A DNA stretch of 43,722 nucleotides, taken from an uncultured Muribaculaceae bacterium (lineage in GTDB: Bacteria > Bacteroidota > Bacteroidia > Bacteroidales > Muribaculaceae). The stretch is from assembly GCA_910587545.1 (NCBI GenBank), contig CAJUMI010000010.1:1-43722 (forward strand), read 5' to 3'. Every line of letters starts with the position of its first letter. Within the stretch, counting starts at the first letter, position 1. Under the pieces are notes generated by a model. It made no database searches. It was given only the letters and a program-made list of their open reading frames with translations, and was not told the origin of the DNA. Positions 8,219 to 14,744 of this stretch are shown one piece after another. The translations under genes and the position numbers were made by a program.

Positions 8219-8808
8219 CAGCAACCGTCGCCGCAGCTGTCGCCGCATGAGCCGCCCCCGCAGTCGCCGCAGCCTCCGCCGTGGCAACCGCATCCGCCCG
8301 CGGGGCGAAGGTCGTCCTCGGTGACATCGCGCACAGTCTTGACCGAACCTTTGATGCGCACCTTGCTGTCGACAAGCTGATGGTTGAAGTCCATTTTTAC
8401 GTGAGTCGGCGTGACATCGACGACGAGACCTTCGATGCGGAAGCCGTCGGCTGTCATCATCGGAAGGCGGACGCCTTTGTGGATGTTTTCCTCGTCAAAC
8501 TTACCGTCAATCTCAAAAATCTCGCGGTCGAGCTCTACCACTTCCTCGGGGTTGTGGCGGCCGAACGCCTCGTCGGGCATGGCCACGACATCGTATGCGT
8601 CGCCGGCGGCAAGCCCTTCGAGAGCGGCTTCGAGAGGCTTGATCATGCCTTCGGTCACGCCGAACACGACGCACTCTGGAGCCTCGTCGGAGACTTCGTG
8701 GACCAGTGATTCGCTGCCGTCATCGTTGATTTTGTACAGGTCGAACACGAGTTCGACAAACTTACCGGGTTTTATTGTTTCCTTTTCCATAATTGATATA
8801 GTTGTCAT
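8212..8808 (-). CDS. slyD: FKBP-type peptidyl-prolyl isomerase, SlyD-like, with metal-binding tail
   Basis: 198 residues. FKBP halves flank an inserted flap: VELVFDLY and VFGVTEGMIKPLEAALEG near 20-65, AMPDEAFGRHNP near 78-90, and VDVTPTHVKMDFNHQL near 130-148, the last being a SlyD signature. The C-terminal 30 residues carry 8 Cys and 2 His among Gly (GCGCHGGGCGDCGGG then SCGDSCGDGCCH), matching the SlyD tail that binds Ni and other metals. The protein should act as a cytosolic folding helper and metal store. Two in-frame starts exist (residue 1 or Met7); Met7 gives the more usual N-terminus. Its 3' end overlaps the helicase gene. Confidence 0.93.
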   Translation of the reverse strand: MTTISIMEKETIKPGKFVELVFDLYKINDDGSESLVHEVSDEAPECVVFGVTEGMIKPLEAALEGLAAGDAYDVVAMPDEAFGRHNPEEVVELDREIFEIDGKFDEENIHKGVRLPMMTADGFRIEGLVVDVTPTHVKMDFNHQLVDSKVRIKGSVKTVRDVTEDDLRPAGGCGCHGGGCGDCGGGSCGDSCGDGCCH

Positions 8809-8891
8809 AATATGTAGTCAGATATAACAAAAATCGTGCCATATATTTCCGGATTAATCGTAACTTTACGGCAAATAATCTATTGAACGAT

Positions 8892-9473
8892 ATGGCACAG
8901 CAGGAAAAGGAATTTACAGTGGCCGTATATTGTAGCGCGTCCGAGGGTCTGCCGGAGCAATGGATGGCCGCCGCCCGCGAGATCGGACTTTGGATCGGCC
9001 GGTCGGGATCGACCCTCGTCTACGGCGGAGTGGACGCGGGTCTGATGCGCGTCGTGGCCGAGGCGGTAAAGTCATGCGGAGCGGGTCGGATAACGGGTGT
9101 TGTGCCTGAGTTGCGCAGCAACATGGCTTCGCCGCTCAACGACGTGAGCATCGCCGTGAGCGGACTGTCTGAGCGCAAGTCCGCGATGTGCGGGATGTCG
9201 GATGTGTTTGTCGTGCTGCCCGGGGGCTATGGTACGCTTGACGAGTTTTTTACAACTCTTGCCTGCCTGCGCTTCAACGGCGTAGACTCAAAGACTATAG
9301 TTTTGTATAATCCAGACGGACTGTACGACAGTCTGTTGAACCAGTTCGACACACTTATGCGCTCCGGACTGATGAACAGTCACAGCCTTGATTATGTTAA
9401 GGTGGTGAATGACACCCACGGTCTGATCGGCTGTCTTGATAATCTGAAAACTAACCGACATGACAAAAAGTAA
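8892..9473 (+). CDS. LOG-family Rossmann protein (TIGR00730, nucleotide phosphoribohydrolase type)
   Basis: 193 residues from the ATG (an upstream in-frame TTG is less likely). The family signature is present: VYGGVDAGLMRVVAEA near 45-60 and the LPGGYGTLDEFF motif near 112-123. Family members remove ribose 5-phosphate from cytokinin-type or other nucleoside monophosphates; the true substrate in gut bacteria is not known. The last 14 bases overlap the start of the adenosyltransferase gene, so the two are translated from one message. A TAACTTTA box about 20 bases upstream resembles the -7 element. Confidence 0.88.
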   Translation: MAQQEKEFTVAVYCSASEGLPEQWMAAAREIGLWIGRSGSTLVYGGVDAGLMRVVAEAVKSCGAGRITGVVPELRSNMASPLNDVSIAVSGLSERKSAMCGMSDVFVVLPGGYGTLDEFFTTLACLRFNGVDSKTIVLYNPDGLYDSLLNQFDTLMRSGLMNSHSLDYVKVVNDTHGLIGCLDNLKTNRHDKK

Positions 9474-10017
9474 AGTTTATACACGCACGGGCGACCGCGG
9501 AACGACATCGCTCGTAGGAGGAGCGCGGGTCGGCAAGGACTCCCCGAGGCTCGAAGCCTATGGGACTGTCGACGAACTCAACTCATGGCTGGGACTTGTG
9601 GCCGAGAGCAGGTATATCAGCGCCGACGATCGGTCGCTGCTGAGAGTGATACAGAACCGGCTGTTTGACCTGGGGGCCATGCTTGCCACCGAGCCTGAAA
9701 GCAGCTGGCAGCCTGAGCCGCTCGGCAGCGAGGCCGTGAAGCTTATCGAGCAGGCCATCGATCGTCTCGACTGCTCGCTACCCGCCCACAACCGCTTCAT
9801 ACTGCCCGGTGGATGCGAGGACTCGGCGCGAACCCACATAGCGCGATGTGTCGCCCGGCGGGCGGAGCGACGCATAATCAGCCTCTCTGCGACGGTTGAA
9901 ATCGACAGAGACATAATTACTTATGTCAACCGTCTGAGCGACTACCTGTTTGTGCTTGCAAGAGCCATCAATCATAAATGCGGATCCGACGAAATATTTT
10001 GGGAGAAAAATTGTTAA
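9460..10017 (+). CDS. pduO: PduO-type ATP:cob(I)alamin adenosyltransferase
   Basis: 185 residues covering the whole PduO fold. Visible motifs are TRTGDRGTTSLVGG (residues about 6-19, ATP-binding), YGTVDELNSWLGL near 34-46, RFILPGGC and ARTHIARCVARRAERRI near 108-138, and NRLSDYLFVLARAIN near 151-165. It transfers the adenosyl group from ATP to cob(I)alamin, giving coenzyme B12 for radical mutases. The gene overlaps its LOG-family neighbour by 14 bases; no cobalamin riboswitch was seen upstream. Confidence 0.93.
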   Translation: MTKSKVYTRTGDRGTTSLVGGARVGKDSPRLEAYGTVDELNSWLGLVAESRYISADDRSLLRVIQNRLFDLGAMLATEPESSWQPEPLGSEAVKLIEQAIDRLDCSLPAHNRFILPGGCEDSARTHIARCVARRAERRIISLSATVEIDRDIITYVNRLSDYLFVLARAINHKCGSDEIFWEKNC

Positions 10018-10042
10018 GGTATCGAGAAATTTACTACATTTG
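10011..10042 (+). promoter_or_regulatory. Bacteroidetes-type promoter of the DUF2795 gene
   Basis: TTG at 10011-10013, a 21-base spacer, then TACATTTG at 10035-10042, an exact TAnnTTTG match. The TTG overlaps the last codons of the adenosyltransferase gene. Predicted leader is about 65 bases. Confidence 0.7.
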
Positions 10043-10114
10043 CGCACTTTATAGGGGGCTGATACGTTTTGCCCTCACTGATAATCCTGATAATTAACTA
10101 AACAATACTACACT

Positions 10115-10336
10115 ATGTACTGGACTCTCGAACTTGCATCAAAACTCGAAGACGCACCCTGGCCTGCAACCAAAGACGAACTTATTGATTATGCGATGCG
10201 CAGCGGCGCTCCTCTCGAAGTCATCGAAAACCTTCAGGAGATCGAAGACGAAGGCGATACCTACGAAAGCATCGAAGATATCTGGCCCGACTACCCCTCC
10301 AAAGAAGACTTCCTTTTCAACGAGGACGAATACTGA
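10115..10336 (+). CDS. DUF2795 small acidic protein
   Basis: A 73-residue acidic protein beginning MYWTLELASKLEDAPWPATK, which is the conserved opening of Bacteroidetes DUF2795 proteins. The block DELIDYAMRSGAPLEVIENL fits the helical DUF2795 core. Members are short, abundant and of unknown role. It has its own promoter and its own terminator, so it is a monocistronic gene. The reading frame and family assignment are firm; the function is unknown. Confidence 0.9.
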   Translation: MYWTLELASKLEDAPWPATKDELIDYAMRSGAPLEVIENLQEIEDEGDTYESIEDIWPDYPSKEDFLFNEDEY

Positions 10337-10366
10337 GCAATAAAATCCGCATAAACAACTTATAGT

Positions 10367-10410
10367 CAATGGCTAAGAAGATGGGTAATTTTCTTGGCCA
10401 TTGCTTTTTA
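10367..10410 (+). terminator. Terminator of the DUF2795 gene
   Basis: Stem CAATGGC...GCCATTG extended inward by TAAGAA/TTCTTG, loop about 11 bases, followed by CTTTTTA. Confidence 0.8.
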
Positions 10411-10567
10411 CCGCCTCAGATAGCCCGGTTTTCTTGGCCTATTTTTGCATTATTCTTGGCTAAAACAAGGCGCTCCTCGGAGGGTTATGAATTTCAGTAA
10501 TTCATTTAAATGATTGCAAGTTAAAACAAGATAAGACAGTTTCTTAGGGTCATCTTTACCACAGTGT

Positions 10568-11266
10568 CTATGGAACATAACCCAAAAGACTTAATATAAC
10601 CGGTGACAAAAGGGCCGTAAGAAGCCCGTTCAGCGTCAGTCCCAGCGACGAGAACGCCCCGTAGCGGTCACCGCGCTCCATGGCGGCCGACGTGCCTATG
10701 GCATGTGCGGCCGTCCCCATGGACAGCCCACCCGCTATAGGGCTCTTGACGTGACCCATCTTTATGATGCGGAATCCGGCCATGCCGCCGAAAATGCCCG
10801 TGCAGACAACCACCGCGGCCGTGAGTGCCGGAATACCGCCTATTGACTCCGAAACCTCCATGGCTATAGGCGTGGTGACTGCCTTCGGGGCAAGCGACAT
10901 GATGACCTCCTGCGACGCGCCAAGGAACTTGGCCACGACAACAACCGAAATAATACCCGCCACGCATCCTGCCATCTCGGCGAAGAGCAGAGGCAACATC
11001 TGCTTGCGGATGGTTTCAAGCTGCTTGTAAAGAGAGACGCCCAGCGCCACCACCGCAGGCTTCAGCCAGAAATCAATGTAATCACCGCCTTCCTTGTAAT
11101 CGGAATAGTCAATGCCCGTCGCAAGAAGGAAACATATCAGCGCGGTTATAGAAACCAATATTGGGTTCATGAGTTTCAACCCTGTACGGCGCTGAATATA
11201 TTGTGACATCACAAAGACCGCGAATGTCAGAGCTATCAGAAAAACTTTGTTCGTAAGAAATTCCAT
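10568..11266 (-). CDS. lrgB: LrgB/CidB family membrane protein
   Basis: 232 residues, nearly all membrane helices (FLIALTFAVFVMSQYIQ, ALICFLLATGI, GIISVVVVAKFLG and others). The family core is visible: LAPKAVTTPIAMEVSESIGG near 125-144 and MGTAAHAIGTSAAM near 184-197. LrgB is the partner of LrgA in a holin/antiholin-like pair; in several bacteria the pair exports or imports metabolites such as pyruvate or glycolate at the inner membrane. It starts 20 bases after lrgA, so both are one operon. The substrate here cannot be told from sequence. Confidence 0.93.
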   Translation of the reverse strand: MEFLTNKVFLIALTFAVFVMSQYIQRRTGLKLMNPILVSITALICFLLATGIDYSDYKEGGDYIDFWLKPAVVALGVSLYKQLETIRKQMLPLLFAEMAGCVAGIISVVVVAKFLGASQEVIMSLAPKAVTTPIAMEVSESIGGIPALTAAVVVCTGIFGGMAGFRIIKMGHVKSPIAGGLSMGTAAHAIGTSAAMERGDRYGAFSSLGLTLNGLLTALLSPVILSLLGYVP

Positions 11267-11286
11267 GTTTAAGCAAAAAAATGAAG

Positions 11287-11679
11287 TTATTTTGATGTCG
11301 CGCTACCATGTTTATGGCCATTGAAATGCCTGAAACGCATACGGCGCCTTACCTGCTGGTGGACATGGCCTGTAACCACCAATATCACAGCCGTGCTCAC
11401 AACCATAGCGCCGACTATAGGCACCCACTCTGAAGCGATAAGCCCCAGACAGCTTATTAGCCCTACGCCGGCCGGAACAAAAAAGAACCCCAGATTATGC
11501 ACAAGGAAATTTGCCATCTTCTCAACCTGGCATAATTTGACAACACCGATCTTAAGTGCCACCGTAAGCGAGAGCATCCCAATGATACTTGATGGAATGG
11601 TCACCCCTGTAAGCCAGACAACAAACTCGCCGAACGCTAAAAACACAAAAAGCACTCCGCACTGCAAAATCATATTCAT
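11287..11679 (-). CDS. lrgA: LrgA/CidA family membrane protein
   Basis: 130 residues with four hydrophobic segments (CGVLFVFLAFGEFVVWLTG, SIIGMLSLTVAL, FFFVPAGVGLISCLGL, AMVVSTAVILVVTGHV). The signature segments P(S)SIIGM near 29-34 and LGFFFVPAGVG near 67-77 match CidA/LrgA. The basic C-terminal tail (QQVRRRMRFRHFNGHK) is a little longer than usual. It is the first gene of the lrgAB pair, with a good promoter about 50 bases upstream. Confidence 0.92.
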   Translation of the reverse strand: MNMILQCGVLFVFLAFGEFVVWLTGVTIPSSIIGMLSLTVALKIGVVKLCQVEKMANFLVHNLGFFFVPAGVGLISCLGLIASEWVPIVGAMVVSTAVILVVTGHVHQQVRRRMRFRHFNGHKHGSATSK

Positions 11680-11727
11680 AACAAATACATATTAAGCTGA
11701 TTTAACAATCATACTCTTATCAAGGCG

Positions 11728-11757
11728 CAAATTTAGCTAAACTTTCCCTTTCGCCAA
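11728..11757 (-). promoter_or_regulatory. Bacteroidetes-type promoter of lrgAB
   Basis: On the minus strand TTG (11757-11755), a 19-base spacer, then TAAATTTG (11735-11728), exact for TAnnTTTG. It gives a leader of about 45 bases. Confidence 0.75.
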
Positions 11758-11864
11758 TAACCGCACGATTATTTTGATGCAACCTGGACATGAACGCCCC
11801 AAGAGTGGTTGTTTAATAACAGCAGTTAAAAACTGAGCCCGAAATTTTGAGGTGGATTTGGCGC

Positions 11865-12299
11865 TTAACCTAAGGAGTATAGCGGGCTATGTGACTGAAA
11901 GGAAGGGTCGAAGGCGCTCAAAAGTTCCGGTGGAAAAGCTCCTTTCATGTTGTTTATCGTTGGTTTCAGTTTAATCGTTATTTCATCTTGTTGCCACCAT
12001 GGTATCTCTTTTGTTAAATTCCGGTTTCTTATTATTCTCATGACGGTCTTTTCTATGAAGTGTTCTATGCGTCCGTCCTCCCACCATTTACGGAAGTATT
12101 TATAGACCAACTGCCACTTTGGAAAGTCTTTGGGGGGCATACGCCACTGGCATCCGCTGACTGGCAGATAGCGAATTGCCTCAAAAACGGAGCCCAAAGA
12201 ATATTTTCGGTGCCTGCAATCATTTTCAAAGAACACTTAGTCTATATAAGACCATTGACCTTCGGTCAAAAGTGTCTGATAGAGATTTATTCTATGCAT
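11865..12299 (-). pseudogene. IS5-like transposase remnant (N-terminal part only)
   Basis: The frame from an ATG at 12299 reads MHRINLYQTLLTEGQWSYID, then an in-frame TAA at 12237-12239, then RKYSLGSVFEAIRYL, SGCQWRMPPKDFPKW and VYKYFRKWWEDGRIE. These are the conserved opening blocks of IS5/IS4-class transposases (DUF4096 region). The frame then leaves the family after about 85 residues; the DDE catalytic core is missing. So the gene is broken by a stop and by a 3' deletion. No terminal inverted repeats could be paired. The neighbouring bases 11758-11864 hold nothing I can identify. Confidence 0.75.
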
Positions 12300-12407
12300 A
12301 TGAACACTGTTTTTTTCTCCTTCAACACTTTGGCCGAGGGTTTGTTATGCCTTATGATATTTTTTCAATTCTAAATTTAAACAGTTTCTAAGTTTGTGTA
12401 AAAATAA

Positions 12408-12731
12408 AACGATTATCATCAGAAAATTGCGTTGGATTATATGCCGAATGTTGATATCTATTCGTTAAGGAATGATAGTGGGGAGTGGGTGGCTTTCATT
12501 GGATTGAGCCAGAACTATATTGAAATGCTCTTTGTACGTCCCGATGAAATGGGTAAGGGACTTGGCTCACTGATGGTGGAATTTGCCGTAAAGGAAAGAA
12601 GAATAAGAAAAGTGGATGTCAATGAGCAGAACCATAGGGCTTTGGGGTTTTATCGCAAGCATGGGTTCTCGATCGTCGGTCGAGACGGATCTGACGCTTA
12701 TGGCAAGCCGTATCCCCATATTACATCTTGA
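12408..12731 (+). pseudogene. GNAT acetyltransferase remnant (N-terminus missing)
   Basis: The readable part contains the acetyl-CoA loop and the end of a GNAT fold: VDIYSLRNDSGEWVAFIGL, YIEMLFVRPDEMGKGLGS (Q/RxxGxG/A region near the middle), and VNEQNHRALGFYRKHGFSI. A normal protein would have about 50 more residues at the front; the frame is closed by TAA at 12405-12407, and the first ATG is at 12441. It could still be made as a 97-residue fragment, but loss of the first strands and helices makes activity unlikely. Its position beside the transposase remnant suggests deletion by the mobile element. Confidence 0.7.
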
Positions 12732-12746
12732 ACTGACCGATTAATG

Positions 12747-12772
12747 AAAAAAGCGCACAAGTGCGCTTTCAA
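12747..12772. terminator. Bidirectional terminator
   Basis: Stem AAAGCGCA/TGCGCTTT with loop CAAG, an A-run on the left and T-rich on the right. It serves the PepSY-like gene on the minus strand and any plus-strand reading from the GNAT remnant. Confidence 0.7.
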
Positions 12773-12802
12773 TATGATTTAGTCGATGATGTTCGGCGGC
12801 GA

Positions 12803-13243
12803 TCAGTCGTCGTAATGTCGGAAATTGCCTTTTTTGTCAAATTTCATTTCGATGCCGTTGGCGAGTTCGATGTCATATCCGCCGTGCTCCTTCTTGAGGC
12901 CTACGATATTCTCTCCGGGCTGACTTTTGGCCACGTGGTCGGCGATTGCCTTGGGTATCATAACTGCAGGAACGCTGTTGTTGGCGGCGGTCTCGACATT
13001 TTCCCATTCTCCGCTGCGGTCAAACGAAATTTCCGTCCCGTCGACAAGAATGACTTCATATTCGCTGATGCGACCGAGATTTTTGTCGATCTTGATCACG
13101 CTGATGCCGGCCTTGAAGTTGTTGGCGAGAGTTGTGCGTGCGGCCTGTGGCAGGACTGACGCGTCGTGGGTATATGTGTCTTTGGCTGATGCTGCGGCTG
13201 ATAATCCGATTATCAGGCCGAGCAATAATAAGATCTTTCTCAT
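12803..13243 (-). CDS. Periplasmic PepSY-like domain protein
   Basis: 146 residues with a signal peptide (MRKILLLLGLIIGLSAAASA). The mature protein holds a duplicated PepSY-like fold: FKAGISVIKIDKNLG then YEVILVDGTEISFDRSGEW, and later IVGLKKEHGGYDIELANG then IEMKFDKKGNFRHYDD. The D-G/N-G-x-E-x-x-F-D-x-x-G-x-W/F ending of each half is typical of Bacteroidetes PF11396 proteins. They are periplasmic and of unknown role, possibly inhibitors or ligand sensors. It stands alone between two terminator or promoter regions. Confidence 0.9.
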   Translation of the reverse strand: MRKILLLLGLIIGLSAAASAKDTYTHDASVLPQAARTTLANNFKAGISVIKIDKNLGRISEYEVILVDGTEISFDRSGEWENVETAANNSVPAVMIPKAIADHVAKSQPGENIVGLKKEHGGYDIELANGIEMKFDKKGNFRHYDD

Positions 13244-13306
13244 GAGCTTGTTGTCATATAATTAATGTTTAATTATATAACATCTGCAGCGATGATAATG
13301 TTTTTG

Positions 13307-13846
13307 TTATTCGGGGATCAGAAATATGGAGAAGTTGACTGATCCGTAGGCACGGTGTTCCTTAAAGTGGGGCAGTGTGCTGAAATCATGATGCTTGTTG
13401 TGCTCTATCACGAAGACAGTGCCTGGCTTGAGCATCTGTGAAGCGAGCACTTTTTCAGGTATAGACGCGAAATCCGGCATGTCGTATGGAGGGTCGGCAA
13501 AGATGACATCGAATTTTTTTATGCACGTTTCGATGAATTTAAGAGCGTCGCCTTTGATAAGCGTCAGATTCTGCACATTAAGCTGCTGTGCGACCTTGCG
13601 GATGAAGTTGTATTGTGTCGCCGATTTTTCTACAGATGTGACATCAGCACACTCCCGTGACAGAAATTCAAAGGTGATGGCTCCTGTCCCGGCAAATAAG
13701 TCGAGCGCCGAGAGACCTTCGAAATCCACATAGTTCTCAAGAACGTTGAAGATGTTTTCGCGGGCGAAGTCGGTTGTCGGTCGCGCTGTGATATTTGTCG
13801 GCACGTCGAAACGCCGACGTCCGTATTTACCTCGGATTATTCTCAT
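13307..13846 (-). CDS. rsmD: 16S rRNA (guanine-966-N2) methyltransferase RsmD family
   Basis: 179 residues. MRIIRGKYGRRRFDVP and RPTTDFARENIFNVL are the RsmD opening, ALDLFAGTGAITFEFLSR (about 48-65) is the SAM-binding motif I, and FADPPYDMP (about 116-124) holds the catalytic DPPY motif of N2-guanine methyltransferases. The expected role is methylation of the small-subunit rRNA. Its ATG overlaps the DUF3822 stop codon by 4 bases, so translation is coupled to that gene, an arrangement common in Bacteroidetes. Confidence 0.93.
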   Translation of the reverse strand: MRIIRGKYGRRRFDVPTNITARPTTDFARENIFNVLENYVDFEGLSALDLFAGTGAITFEFLSRECADVTSVEKSATQYNFIRKVAQQLNVQNLTLIKGDALKFIETCIKKFDVIFADPPYDMPDFASIPEKVLASQMLKPGTVFVIEHNKHHDFSTLPHFKEHRAYGSVNFSIFLIPE

Positions 13847-14625
13847 TTTGTAAAATATAATAGTTCGATAGGAATTCCGCTGTCAGACACGGGCAGCAGT
13901 AATGGCATCACGGAGTTGAGGTAGAGTCTCAGTTTTTCGGTGGCGGCTGTGGCTCGTTCAGTATTGCCGCACACTATGACTTCGTCGTCGAGCGCGTCAA
14001 GGCCGCAGTCTTTGACGGCTGCCATTATAAAATAGACGGCGTCTGCGGTGTCACGGCATTCGAATGTGTTTGCCATGAGTGGGCCGTCGGCATTCAGAGC
14101 CACTACATCGAGATCATTGTCTCCCGAAAAGTGGGCGTAGAGCTTGACACGGTTGACAGGCCTGCTTAGCGAGGTAAAGAAGTTTACAAGCGGCGAAAGG
14201 CGGTGATGAAGCGTGGCTCTTGTGAAAGTCCTGCCGACAAAGCCGCTGAGCCGTCGGTCGAAAACCGATATCAGCCCTACAGCACATCCGCAGATATCGG
14301 TCTCCAATGTATCGTCTCCGCGGTCGGGCCACAGCCTGTCGGCAATTGCGGCTACCGTTGTCGCGTCGTCGGCGAGCTGCTCCGGAACGAGTGTGAAGCG
14401 AGGCGACGATGCTATAATATCGATACGTGAGAAATCTCCCAATAGCCACGGAGTCATATAGACGGCCTCTTCGAGCGCCTTGTCGGGCGATATGAGTGCC
14501 TGATCGACTTCGATAGACGAATGCCTATAGCCATCATCGTCGATGACCAATGTGTCCACACCGCCCGCCTTGACATAGACGGCCAGGTGGCCGGATCGAT
14601 TGCTGCTGTCCCGATTGTTGTTCAT
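13843..14625 (-). CDS. DUF3822 family protein
   Basis: 260 residues from the Met at 14625; a longer frame opens at 14667 but a TACTTTTG promoter box lies between the two, which supports the shorter start. The protein looks like a decayed ASKHA/PilM-like fold: two similar halves, AVYVKAGGVDTLVIDDDG near the front and LYAHFSGDNDLDVVALNADG in the second half, then VIVCGNTERATAATEKLRLY. DUF3822 sits next to rsmD in many Bacteroidetes and its role is unknown. The 4-base overlap with rsmD indicates an operon. Confidence 0.85.
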   Translation of the reverse strand: MNNNRDSSNRSGHLAVYVKAGGVDTLVIDDDGYRHSSIEVDQALISPDKALEEAVYMTPWLLGDFSRIDIIASSPRFTLVPEQLADDATTVAAIADRLWPDRGDDTLETDICGCAVGLISVFDRRLSGFVGRTFTRATLHHRLSPLVNFFTSLSRPVNRVKLYAHFSGDNDLDVVALNADGPLMANTFECRDTADAVYFIMAAVKDCGLDALDDEVIVCGNTERATAATEKLRLYLNSVMPLLLPVSDSGIPIELLYFTK

Positions 14626-14629
14626 TTTG

Positions 14630-14637
14630 CAAAAGTA
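14630..14637 (-). promoter_or_regulatory. -7 promoter element abutting the DUF3822 start
   Basis: Minus-strand TACTTTTG ends only four bases before the ATG. If used, the transcript would begin at or beside the start codon, giving a leaderless or near-leaderless message. No clear -33 element was found. Confidence 0.5.
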
Positions 14638-14744
14638 GTGATTTTCATGATACGAAACAGCGCCCATTGACGAATAATTAATCGAGTAGGTCTGGAAACG
14701 AAAGTTTTCTGACCTACTCGATTAGATTTTTTGCCGGATTACAG

